Assembly (NCBI GenBank): GCA_035547915.1
Contig: DASZTS010000095.1
Location: 196,314 to 260,313 of the forward strand
Length of the DNA: 64,000 nt
Reading direction: 5' to 3'
DNA from: DASSFG01 sp035547915
GTDB lineage: Bacteria > Planctomycetota > Planctomycetia > Pirellulales > JAICIG01
Shown piece after piece: positions 53,878 through 62,656 of this stretch (position 1 is its first letter; the number at the start of each line of letters is the position of its first letter). The position numbers were made by a program, and so were the translations under genes. A model generated the notes under the pieces. That model made no database searches. It was not told the DNA's origin and was given only the letters and a program-made list of their open reading frames with translations.

Positions 53878-53935
53878 TAGCGGCTCACAAGACCAGGAAG
53901 CCGGAACGCTATCCGGCTTTGTCGGTTGATCTGAA
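53878..53935. repeat. Dispersed TIR repeat remnant
   Basis: AGCGGCTCACAAGACCAGGA and AGCCGGAACGCTATCCGGCTTTGTCGGTTGATCT: both ends of the element are present and the central palindrome is deleted. It lies upstream of the DUF1501 gene. Confidence 0.65.
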
Positions 53936-53950
53936 AGGGAGATTTTCCGC

Positions 53951-55327
53951 ATGCTTGAACTCACCGGCCGGGGCTCGACCCAGACGTGCGACGGGTTGTC
54001 TCGCCGCGATTTTCTGCAAGCCGGCACGCTCGGCGCCCTGGGCCTCTCGCTGGCCGATCTCGTGGCCGCGGAAGCCCAAGGAAAGGTGGCCGACGGCCAC
54101 GACGATCGCTCAGTGATCATGATCTTCAACCTCGGTGCTCCGAGTCAGATCGACACCTGGGATCCCAAGCCCGATGCGCCCGCCGAGATCCGCGGTCCGT
54201 TCAAGCCGATCAAGACGAACGCGCCGGCGATCGAGATCAGCGAGATCTTCCCGCGCATGGCCCAGCACGCCGACAAGATCTCGCTGGTCCGCAGTTGCTA
54301 CCACACGGCGGCCGCCGTGCACGACACCGGACACCAGATGATGCAGACCGGCCGCCTGTTCACCGGCGGTATCAACACGCCGCACGCGGGCTGTGTGCTC
54401 AGCTATCTGCGCGGACGCAAGTCCGACCTGCCGGCGCATGTCGTTTTGCCCGAGCCGATGGGTCGCACGGGCGGCAACCTGCCGCATGGCCAGGATGCGG
54501 GTTTCTTGGGGAAGGCGCACGATCCGTTCGCGCTGATGGCCGACCCGTCGCAGGCGAATTTCAAGGTGCCCGATCTGTTGCCGCCCGCGCAGATCGGCGA
54601 GGCGCGGCTCGATCGGCGTCGCCGCTTGCGCAGCATCGTCGACGATACGGTGAAGAATTTCGAGGCCAGCGACAGCGCCCAGCTCCTCGACAGCAATTTT
54701 CAGGCGGCCTTCCGCTTGATGACCAGCACGCAGGCCCGCGAGGCGTTCGATCTCTCCAAAGAGCCGCCTCCGGTGCGTGAGCGTTACGGCATGACGCGCT
54801 TCGGCCAGAGTTGCCTATTGGCTCGGCGGCTGATCGAAGCGGGAGTGCGGTTCGTGACCGTCAATACGTTCATCACCGTGTTCGACGAGATCACCTGGGA
54901 CATTCACGGCTCGAAGCCCTTTACATCGATCGAGGGGATGCGCGACATCGTCGCGCCCATGTACGACCAGGCGTATTCGGCGTTGCTCGAAGACCTGACG
55001 CAGCGCGGCATGCTGGGGAACACACTGGTCTGTAATCTGGCCGAGTTCGGCCGCACGCCGCGCGTCAACCCGGCCGGCGGTCGTGACCATTGGCCGCAGG
55101 TCTGGACGGTTCATTTCGCGGGCGGTGGCGTGCAGGGCGGGCGCGTGGTCGGCCGCAGCGATCCGATCGGTGGCGTGCCCGCCGAGCGGCCCGTCGAGCC
55201 GGCCGAGATCGTCGGCACCGTGTACCGCAGCCTCGGCCTCGACCTCGAAACGAAGCTCCCCGGCCCGCAGTCGCGGCCCTTCCCGCTCGTCGACTTCGGG
55301 AAGCACGAGATCAAGGAATTGTTCTGA
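53951..55327 (+). CDS. DUF1501 protein with Tat-type leader
   Basis: 458 residues. The leader has SRRDFLQAGTLGALGLSLAD (residues 17-36), a twin-arginine signal. The rest is an alkaline-phosphatase/sulfatase-like fold known as DUF1501: NLGAPSQIDTWDPKPDAP, EIFPRMAQHADKISLVRS, VHDTGHQMMQTGR, EFGRTPRVNPAGGRDHWPQV and HFAGGGVQGGRVVGRSD. These proteins are very numerous in planctomycetes and usually lie beside DUF1549/DUF1553 genes, as here. GGGAG upstream supports the ATG. The biochemical role is unproven. Confidence 0.95.
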   Translation: MLELTGRGSTQTCDGLSRRDFLQAGTLGALGLSLADLVAAEAQGKVADGHDDRSVIMIFNLGAPSQIDTWDPKPDAPAEIRGPFKPIKTNAPAIEISEIFPRMAQHADKISLVRSCYHTAAAVHDTGHQMMQTGRLFTGGINTPHAGCVLSYLRGRKSDLPAHVVLPEPMGRTGGNLPHGQDAGFLGKAHDPFALMADPSQANFKVPDLLPPAQIGEARLDRRRRLRSIVDDTVKNFEASDSAQLLDSNFQAAFRLMTSTQAREAFDLSKEPPPVRERYGMTRFGQSCLLARRLIEAGVRFVTVNTFITVFDEITWDIHGSKPFTSIEGMRDIVAPMYDQAYSALLEDLTQRGMLGNTLVCNLAEFGRTPRVNPAGGRDHWPQVWTVHFAGGGVQGGRVVGRSDPIGGVPAERPVEPAEIVGTVYRSLGLDLETKLPGPQSRPFPLVDFGKHEIKELF

Positions 55328-55523
55328 CCCGAGTACGCTTGCCCGGACAGGCGGCACGATTACTCTGAAAACTCGCGCTGCCGCGGTTGCGCCGCGACGA
55401 CAGTGGCCGCCCCGGCCGACAGAGTCTTGCGAAGAAGTACGGCATGGCGGAAACGCTTGGTTAGGCGACCCTGCCGGCTAGCCACGAGAAGCCCCCACCT
55501 CCCTAACTCACAGGCCTAGGAAA

Positions 55524-57974
55524 ATGCTGCGACGACGAACGATGCTCTGGGGAGCACCGATGATCCTGGAAGTGATTGTCGCCTGCGTGGGCCCATCGTC
55601 GGGCTTACGTGCCGACGAGGGGCTCGCGCTCTTGCCGGGTGAGATCAAGCTCACCGGTTCGCAGGCGTATCAATCGCTCTTGGTCGAGGAATCGCGAAAC
55701 GGTCAATACGTCGGACAAGTGGTCGAAGGGCTGACGTTTGAATCGAGCAACCCGCAGGTGGTGGCGATCGAAGACGGAGTGGCTCGACCCGTCGGCAATG
55801 GACAGGCGACGATCACGGCCAAGATCGGAGCACGTTCGTCGACGGCCGCGGTGACCGTCGCGGGTATGGACCAGCCGTTCCGCTGGAGCTTTCGCAATCA
55901 CGTGGAAAGCGTGCTCGCCAAGGCGGGATGCAGCTCGGGTGCCTGCCACGGAGCGCAGGCGGGGAAGAACGGATTCAAACTCTCTCTGCGGGGCTACGAC
56001 CCCGATGGCGACTTCAACACGATCACGCGACAGGCGCGCGGGCGACGCATCGTGCCCAGCGATCCGGGACGCAGTCTCATTCTGACGAAACCGACCGGTG
56101 CCGTGCCACACAAAGGCGGATTGCGGTTTCGCGTCAATTCACTCGAATACCGGGTGCTGGCCGATTGGATCGCGGCCGGCACCCCACCGCCGACGCCCGG
56201 CGATCCGCGACTGGAGCGATTGGAGATCTTGCCCGGTTCTTCGGTGCTGAAGCCCGAGGCGAAGCAGCAGCTCATCGTGCTCGCGCACTTCAACGACGGC
56301 CACACCGAGGATGTCACCCGCTGGGCGAAGTTCACCTCCACCAACGAGTCGGTGGGGCAGGTCGGCGAGTTGGGGCAAGTCAAGGTGGTGGGCTATGGCG
56401 AGGGGGCGATCACCGCCTGGTATCTGAGCCGCGTGGTGACCGCCACGATCAGTTCGCCCTATCCGACACCCGTGGCGGCGGAAGTCATCGCGCATGCCGA
56501 ACGGCGCAATTTCATCGACGACGAAGTGCTCGCCAAGCTGGCGAGCTTGAGCATTCCGCCCTCGGCGGCCGCCGGCGACAGCGAGTTTCTGCGGCGTGCC
56601 TATATCGACACGATCGGCATGCTGCCGACCGCCGACGAAGCTCGGGCGTTTCTGGGCGATCCGTCGCCCGACAAGCGAGACAGGCTGATCGAATCGTTGC
56701 TCGAACGGCCGGAGTTCGTCGATTACTGGGCCTACAAGTGGTCGGACCTGTTGCTGGTGAACAGCGAGAAGCTCCGCCCGCCGGCCATGTGGGCGTATTA
56801 CACCTGGATCCGCAATCAGGTCGAAGCCAACACACCTTGGGATGAATTCGCCCGGCAGGTTGTGACCGCCACGGGCAGCACGCTCGAAAACGGGGCGACG
56901 AATTATTTCGTGCTCCATCAGGATGCGCCGGACGTGACCGAGACGACGACGGTGGCCTTCTTGGGCATGTCGGTGAATTGCGCCCGCTGCCACAACCATC
57001 CGCTCGAAAAATGGACGAACAATCAGTATTACGCGATGGCCAACCTGTTCGCCCGGGTCAAGCTGAAGGCCGCCCCCGGTGATGGCAACACGATCGTGTT
57101 CGCCGCGACCGAGGGAGAACTCATTCAGCCGCTCACGGGCAAACCGCAGGTGCCCACGCCGCTCGATGGTCAGCCGACTCCTCTCGAGTCGCCCGATGAC
57201 CGGCGTCAACATCTGGCTCGCTGGCTCACGTCGCCCGACAATCCGTATTTCAGCCGCGCGATCGTCAACCGCATCTGGGCCAATTTCTTCGGTGTCGGCC
57301 TGGTCGAGATGGTCGACGACATGCGGCTGACCAATCCGGCCAGTAACGAAAAGCTGTTGAACGCCGCCGCCAAGTTGCTCGTCGATAACCGCTTCGACCT
57401 GAAATCGCTCATGCGGGCGATCTTGCAATCGAAGACCTATCAACGCAGCAGCAACCCCTTGCCGGAGAACAAGGGCGACGCGCGTTTCTACTCGCGCTAC
57501 TACCCCAAGCGGTTGATGGCCGAGGTGTTGCTCGACGCCATGTCTCAGGTCACCGCGGCGCCGACGCAATTCGGCGACTACCCGCTTGGTTGGCGGGCCG
57601 TGCAACTTCCCGACTCGAACGTCAATTCCTACTTCCTCAAGACGTTCGGTCGGCCCGAGCGCGTCGTCACCTGCGAGTGCGAACGGACGGCCGAACCGAC
57701 CATGGTGCAGGTGCTGCACATCTCCAACGGCGATTCGCTGAACAACAAACTGCAAGCCAAGGGGAACCGCCTCGAGCAACTGCTGGCCGCCAACACGCCG
57801 GACGATCGGTTGGTCGAAGAGCTCTATCTGGGCGCCTTGGCGCGCCGGCCGACGGAAGACGAAAAAGCGAAGTTGCTGGCCGTCTTGGCCGAACCGGGCT
57901 CAGACAAACGGCAGGTCTTGGAGGACCTCTATTGGAGCGTGTTGAGCAGCCGAGAATTCTTGTTCAACCATTGA
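55524..57974 (+). CDS. DUF1549/DUF1553 protein with Ig-like domain and cytochrome-type motifs
   Basis: 816 residues. An N-terminal hydrophobic leader is followed by a Big_2-like Ig domain (about 35-115). A haem-like site CSSGACH (C136, C141, H142) follows; the spacing is four rather than two residues. The DUF1549 part begins near 325 (IDDEVLAKLASLSIPPS...FLRRAYIDTIGMLPTADEA) and includes CARCH (C486, C489, H490). The DUF1553 part begins near 560 (LARWLTSPDNPYFSRAIVNR) and ends with YWSVLSSREFLFNH. Members are thought to bind haem and act with DUF1501 partners in breakdown of complex carbohydrates; this is not proven. Confidence 0.93.
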   Translation: MLRRRTMLWGAPMILEVIVACVGPSSGLRADEGLALLPGEIKLTGSQAYQSLLVEESRNGQYVGQVVEGLTFESSNPQVVAIEDGVARPVGNGQATITAKIGARSSTAAVTVAGMDQPFRWSFRNHVESVLAKAGCSSGACHGAQAGKNGFKLSLRGYDPDGDFNTITRQARGRRIVPSDPGRSLILTKPTGAVPHKGGLRFRVNSLEYRVLADWIAAGTPPPTPGDPRLERLEILPGSSVLKPEAKQQLIVLAHFNDGHTEDVTRWAKFTSTNESVGQVGELGQVKVVGYGEGAITAWYLSRVVTATISSPYPTPVAAEVIAHAERRNFIDDEVLAKLASLSIPPSAAAGDSEFLRRAYIDTIGMLPTADEARAFLGDPSPDKRDRLIESLLERPEFVDYWAYKWSDLLLVNSEKLRPPAMWAYYTWIRNQVEANTPWDEFARQVVTATGSTLENGATNYFVLHQDAPDVTETTTVAFLGMSVNCARCHNHPLEKWTNNQYYAMANLFARVKLKAAPGDGNTIVFAATEGELIQPLTGKPQVPTPLDGQPTPLESPDDRRQHLARWLTSPDNPYFSRAIVNRIWANFFGVGLVEMVDDMRLTNPASNEKLLNAAAKLLVDNRFDLKSLMRAILQSKTYQRSSNPLPENKGDARFYSRYYPKRLMAEVLLDAMSQVTAAPTQFGDYPLGWRAVQLPDSNVNSYFLKTFGRPERVVTCECERTAEPTMVQVLHISNGDSLNNKLQAKGNRLEQLLAANTPDDRLVEELYLGALARRPTEDEKAKLLAVLAEPGSDKRQVLEDLYWSVLSSREFLFNH

Positions 57975-57988
57975 GATTCGCGACGAGC

Positions 57989-60900
57989 ATGAATACGACG
58001 ATATGGCGGTCCGTTAGCCGATTTTGCCGAGTTGCCCTGCGACCGGCGGCCGCGGTTGCGTTCTTGGGGCTGGCGACGATCGTCCGTGCCGACGGGCCGC
58101 CCGACTACAACCAACAGATCGCGCCGATCTTCCGGCAATACTGCGCCGGTTGCCATAACGCGCAGGATGCCGAAGGTGGATTCGTGTTAGAGAGCTACGA
58201 GAGCCTCCTCAAAGGCGGAGCGGGTGGCGCGGTGCTGTTGCCGGGCAAGGGCGAACAGAGCCGGCTCGTGCTGATGCTCGAAGGCAAGCTCGAGCCCGTG
58301 ATGCCACCCAAGGACAATGAGCGACCGAAGGCGGAGGAGATCGCGCTCGTGCGATCGTGGATCGACGGCGGTGCGAAGAGTCCTGGCGGCCAGCCGCCCG
58401 ATCCGACGCTGTTGGTGACGCCCAAGGTCGATCTATTGGCGCCCGCACGGCGCGTGATCAACGCGGCGGCCGTGCGTCCCGATAGCAAGCTCGCCGCCTT
58501 GGCCGGATACGGCGAAGTGCGGCTCGTCGACGTGGCAAACCGAGCGATCGTTCGCACTCTCGCCGGCCATCGCGGCAGCGTCACGGACGTGGCTTTTTCG
58601 GCCGATGGCGGCAAACTCGTCAGCGTCGCGGGCGAGCCGGGTCTGTTCGGCGAACTGAAACTTTGGAACGTCGCCGACGGCGCACTGGTGTGGACGGTCG
58701 TCGGTCATCGCGATTCGCTCTATGCGGCCGCCCTCAGCCCCGACGGCACGCTCGTCGCCAGCGGCGGTTACGACCAGGACATCAAGCTGTGGGATACGGC
58801 CAGCGGGCGCGAGGTTCGCACCATCACCGGGCACAACGGCGCCGTATTCGATCTGGCGTTCAGCCCCAACGGAAAGCTGCTCGCCAGCGCCAGCGCCGAC
58901 CGTACGGTCAAGCTCTGGGATGTGGCCAGCGGCAATCGCCTCGATACCTTTGGGCAACCGCTCAAGGAGCAATACGCCGTCGTGTTCAGCCCGGATGGGC
59001 GACGGGTGGCGGCGGGCGGCGTCGATAATCGTATTCGCGTCTGGGCGTTGAGTGAGACAGCCGAGGAGGGGACGAACCCGCTGGCCATCACGCGTTTCGC
59101 CCACGAGGGGCCGATCGTCGAACTCGCATGGTCGCAGGATGGCAAGACGCTGGCCAGTTCCGCCGAGGACAGCACCGTTCGGATATGGGATGCCGAGCAG
59201 GTCATCGAGCGGTTATCGCTCCCCTTGCAGCCCGATTGGCCCGCCGCCCTCGCCTTGGCCGCCGACAGCAAGACTCTGTTGGTCGGTCGCTTGGACGGAT
59301 CGTTCGCCTTCTATGACGACACGAACGGCCAAGTTGTGCCGCCACCCAAGCCGGAATTGGCCTCTCTGTCGCTGCGCGGCCTGCGGCGCGGTGGGGCGAC
59401 GGAAGTGAAACTGCGTGGCAAGAACCTGATCGACGTGAGCCGGTTGGAATTCAATAACCCGCTCTTGCAGAGCAAGGTGATCTCCTCCGCAAACGAGCGT
59501 GCCGACGAGGCGACGGTCGAGATTACGGCGCCGGGTGAGTTGCCGCGCGGCACCTATCAGGTGGCCGTCGTCACCGCCGGCGGCAAGAGCGATTCGCTGC
59601 CTATCGTGATCGACGACCTGCCGCAGATCACGGAGGCCGAGCCCAATAGCACCGCCAAGCAGGCAACGGCGATCTCACTGCCGACCGGCATCTGGGGAAC
59701 GCTCGCGGCGCGCGGCGATATGGATCATCTGGCCTTCGATGCCAAAGCGGGTCAAACCATTGTCTGCGAATTGTCGGCGAGGCAGTTCGGCTCGGCCTTG
59801 AACGGTGTCCTCACGTTGCTCGATCCGGCGGGCGAGGTGGTGGCCGGCAACAACGACTTCGATAGCCAGGAAGATCCGTTGCTGGCCTACCGTATTCCGG
59901 CCGACGGGCGTTACACGGTCCGCGTCAGTGACCTGTCTTTGACCGGCTCGGAGAAGCACTTCTATCGGCTTTCGGTGGGCGAACTTTCTGTCGTTACGGC
60001 CTGCTATCCGATCAGCGTGCCGGCCGACCAAGAGACCGAGGTGGAATTGGTCGGCTTCAACGTACCGGCCGCCACGCGGGTGAAAGTACCCGCCGGACCA
60101 ACAGGCGAGCGAGCCATATCCGTCGACTCCAACCGCTTTCGCCTCAGCCGGCCGCTCAACGTGCTGGCCAGCGACGGCTCCGAGGCGTTGGAGACCGAAC
60201 CGAATGACGGAGTAGACCAGCCGACGCCCATCGCCGTTCCTGGGAACGCGAACGGCCGTATCGCCGCGGCGGGCGATGTCGACCTGTTCCGGTTCGAGTC
60301 GAAGGCGGGTCAGACCTGGATCGTCGAGACGCAGGGCGAGCGGCGCGGCTCACCGATCGATACCCGGCTGGAAGTGCTCGATGCCAAGGGCGTGCCCGTG
60401 CTGAACGTGCTCTTGCAGGCCGTGCGCGACAGTTACTTGGAATTCCGCGGCATCGACTCCAACAGCGGCGGCCTCCGGCCCAAGAATTGGGAAGAGATGG
60501 AGTTGAACGAATACATGTATGTGCAGGGCGAGGTCTGCCGCATCTTCCGCATGCCGCAGGGACCCGATTCGGAAGTGGTGTTCTATCAGCTCGGTGGCCG
60601 CCGCCGTAATTATTTCGATACCAGCCCCACCAGCCACGCACTCGGCGACACCTGCTACACGGTCGAGGCGCACGCACCGGGCGACAAGGTCGTGCCCAAC
60701 GGGTTGCCCGTGTTCCCCCTCTATTACGCGAACGACGATGACATGGAGCGCAAGCTGGGGCGCGACTCGCGGTTGACGTTCAAGGCCCCGGCCGACGGCG
60801 CCTACATGGTGCGGGTGAGCGATGTGCGCGGCTTCGGCGGCGACCGCTTCGTCTATCGGCTCTCGGTGCGTCCGCCCCAACCCGATTTCGAGGTGCGGTT

Positions 60901-61546
60901 GGCCGACGTCAACCCGAGCGTGCCCCGTGGCAGCGGCCGGCGGCTCACGTTCACCATCGACCGCCGCGACGGCTTCGAAGACGACGTCACGATCGACGTG
61001 GCCGGACTCCCGCCCGGCTTCTCCATTTCGGCGCCGCTGGTGATGCAGGCCGGGCACGTCGAGGCCCGCGCGGTGCTGAATGCCACGGCCGACGCCGCGC
61101 AGCCCGCGCCCGAGGCTTGGCAGCAGGTGAAGATCACGGCCAAAGCGAACCTCGCGGGACAGCCGGCCGTCAAGGAGGTCAACCGTCTTGGCCAGGTGAA
61201 ATTGCTCGACAAGCCGAACCTGACCGTGCGTCTGGAACCGGCCGATGTGACCATCGTTCCGGGCACGACGGTCACGGCCACGCTCAAGATCGAACGCAAC
61301 GGCTTTAATGATCGGGTACAATTCGACGTCGACAACTTGCCGCATGGGGTCATCGTCGACAACATCGGGCTCAACGGCGTCCTCATTCCCGAAGGCCAGA
61401 GCGAGCGCCAGATCTTCTTGTCATGTGCGCGGTGGGTGCCCGACACCGATCGAACGTTCTACGCCCTGGCGAACAACGCCGGCGGACAATCGTCGCTGCC
61501 CGTCACGTTGCACGTCCGGCGTGCCGGACCGCTAGCGAGTAAGTGA
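57989..61546 (+). CDS. Large secreted cytochrome c / WD40 / pre-peptidase-domain protein
   Basis: 1185 residues. A signal peptide ends near 34 (TIVRADG). A planctomycete cytochrome c-type domain has CAGCH (C52, C55, H56). A WD40 propeller spans about 150-430 (VFDLAFSPNGKLLASASADR, TVKLWDVASG). Further on lie pre-peptidase C-terminal (PPC)-type beta domains (LRGDMDHLAFDAKAGQ...YTVRVSDLSL, and GRIAAAGDVDLFRFESKAGQ) and Ig-like parts at the end. The ATG at 57989 lies 12 bases after the previous stop, so the last two genes are surely one operon. The frame is open 400 bases upstream but that part overlaps the previous gene. Confidence 0.9.
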   Translation: MNTTIWRSVSRFCRVALRPAAAVAFLGLATIVRADGPPDYNQQIAPIFRQYCAGCHNAQDAEGGFVLESYESLLKGGAGGAVLLPGKGEQSRLVLMLEGKLEPVMPPKDNERPKAEEIALVRSWIDGGAKSPGGQPPDPTLLVTPKVDLLAPARRVINAAAVRPDSKLAALAGYGEVRLVDVANRAIVRTLAGHRGSVTDVAFSADGGKLVSVAGEPGLFGELKLWNVADGALVWTVVGHRDSLYAAALSPDGTLVASGGYDQDIKLWDTASGREVRTITGHNGAVFDLAFSPNGKLLASASADRTVKLWDVASGNRLDTFGQPLKEQYAVVFSPDGRRVAAGGVDNRIRVWALSETAEEGTNPLAITRFAHEGPIVELAWSQDGKTLASSAEDSTVRIWDAEQVIERLSLPLQPDWPAALALAADSKTLLVGRLDGSFAFYDDTNGQVVPPPKPELASLSLRGLRRGGATEVKLRGKNLIDVSRLEFNNPLLQSKVISSANERADEATVEITAPGELPRGTYQVAVVTAGGKSDSLPIVIDDLPQITEAEPNSTAKQATAISLPTGIWGTLAARGDMDHLAFDAKAGQTIVCELSARQFGSALNGVLTLLDPAGEVVAGNNDFDSQEDPLLAYRIPADGRYTVRVSDLSLTGSEKHFYRLSVGELSVVTACYPISVPADQETEVELVGFNVPAATRVKVPAGPTGERAISVDSNRFRLSRPLNVLASDGSEALETEPNDGVDQPTPIAVPGNANGRIAAAGDVDLFRFESKAGQTWIVETQGERRGSPIDTRLEVLDAKGVPVLNVLLQAVRDSYLEFRGIDSNSGGLRPKNWEEMELNEYMYVQGEVCRIFRMPQGPDSEVVFYQLGGRRRNYFDTSPTSHALGDTCYTVEAHAPGDKVVPNGLPVFPLYYANDDDMERKLGRDSRLTFKAPADGAYMVRVSDVRGFGGDRFVYRLSVRPPQPDFEVRLADVNPSVPRGSGRRLTFTIDRRDGFEDDVTIDVAGLPPGFSISAPLVMQAGHVEARAVLNATADAAQPAPEAWQQVKITAKANLAGQPAVKEVNRLGQVKLLDKPNLTVRLEPADVTIVPGTTVTATLKIERNGFNDRVQFDVDNLPHGVIVDNIGLNGVLIPEGQSERQIFLSCARWVPDTDRTFYALANNAGGQSSLPVTLHVRRAGPLASK

Positions 61547-61579
61547 CGTCCGGCCGAGTAACGGCCGGCACGACCGTTG

Positions 61580-62617
61580 TCATCGTGTTGCCGCGGTCGG
61601 CGCACCAATCGTCACTCGCCAGTTCGCGTCCGTTTCTTCTTCCATCACGATCGGCACGTCCAAGAATCGTCGGATGATGTCGCTGTTCGTCGTCGTGTGA
61701 GGTGTGGGATCGAGCGTGACGAATTCTCCGCCGCCGGCCAGTGCCAGTGGCAAGAGCAGTTGGTCGGCCAGATGTTCGCCGACCGGGACGCCTGTCGTTA
61801 GGTAGCGCTTCGCTTCGGTCGCCGCCTCGCTGGCGACCGTCTCGGCCGGAACCCCGCGACGGCCGAAGCCCGTGAAGACCTCGGTCACCCGTTCGCTTGC
61901 GATCTCGATGGTTACCACGTTGCCCGGACCGAAGCCCTCCCGGATCCGTCGCATCTCCAGGCACTCTTCGGGCCAGTCGAGATCTCCGGCCACCGTCGCA
62001 AGCTCGCGCTCGGCAATGTGCTCGGGCAGGTTCGACACCAGGGCCCGGCAAATCCTGCCACGGATTTCTCCCCGTGTGATGAGGCGTATCGGCTCCAAAC
62101 GGCCGGCCGGGTCGATCACGACGCTCATGCGCCCGCCACCGCCCGGATAGAATCCCGGCCGCTCGAGAATGAGCGCAACGTGCGCGCCCATGCGGCCGAG
62201 CAACGGCATGAAGGCCCGCTCCAGGAAATCGAAGGGCGGAGCGAACGGGTTGTGCGTGCCGCCGATCAATTCGATCGTCGAGGGGCCGTCGGCCAAGAGC
62301 AGCGGCGGCAAGATGGTTTGCAGGACGAGCGTGGTGCTGCCGGCCGAACCGATGTTGAAGCGATAGTCGCCGGCTCGGGGCCGGCCCGGCTGAAACTTCA
62401 ACTCCCGCGAGCCGATTTCGTCGCCGGATAGCTTTGCGCCGCAGATCGTAGCGGCGGCCTGCACGGCCGTCAGATGTTGCCGGCGGAGTCCCGGTTTGTC
62501 TCGCCGGGCGCGGATGCGCTCGATCCGCACCGCCTGCTGGGTGACGATGGCCAGTGCCAGCGAGGTTCTCAGGATCTGGCCTCCACCTTCGCCTTGCGAA
62601 CCGTCGAGGACCTGCAT
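61580..62617 (-). CDS. rtcA: RNA 3'-terminal phosphate cyclase
   Basis: 345 residues, normal for the family. The signature is SQGEGGGQILRTSLALA at the N terminus, with RPGFYPGGGG, NIGSAGSTTLVLQTILPPLL and the adenylated His307 in TPHTTTNSD. RtcA uses ATP to turn RNA 3' phosphates into 2',3'-cyclic phosphates for repair by RtcB. I chose the ATG at 62617 because the family begins just before GSQGEGGG. rtcB and rtcR are not in the window. It is divergent from trpE with only 39 bases between the starts. Confidence 0.95.
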   Translation of the reverse strand: MQVLDGSQGEGGGQILRTSLALAIVTQQAVRIERIRARRDKPGLRRQHLTAVQAAATICGAKLSGDEIGSRELKFQPGRPRAGDYRFNIGSAGSTTLVLQTILPPLLLADGPSTIELIGGTHNPFAPPFDFLERAFMPLLGRMGAHVALILERPGFYPGGGGRMSVVIDPAGRLEPIRLITRGEIRGRICRALVSNLPEHIAERELATVAGDLDWPEECLEMRRIREGFGPGNVVTIEIASERVTEVFTGFGRRGVPAETVASEAATEAKRYLTTGVPVGEHLADQLLLPLALAGGGEFVTLDPTPHTTTNSDIIRRFLDVPIVMEEETDANWRVTIGAPTAATR

Positions 62618-62656
62618 GTTGCCGTTCTCCAGCGTCGTTGTTAAGCTCAACAGGGA

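Noticed and set aside
57590..57988. Upstream extension of the WD40 protein
   Set aside because: The extra 133 codons overlap the end of the DUF1549/DUF1553 gene and are Arg/Gly-rich; the signal peptide starting at 57989 is convincing.
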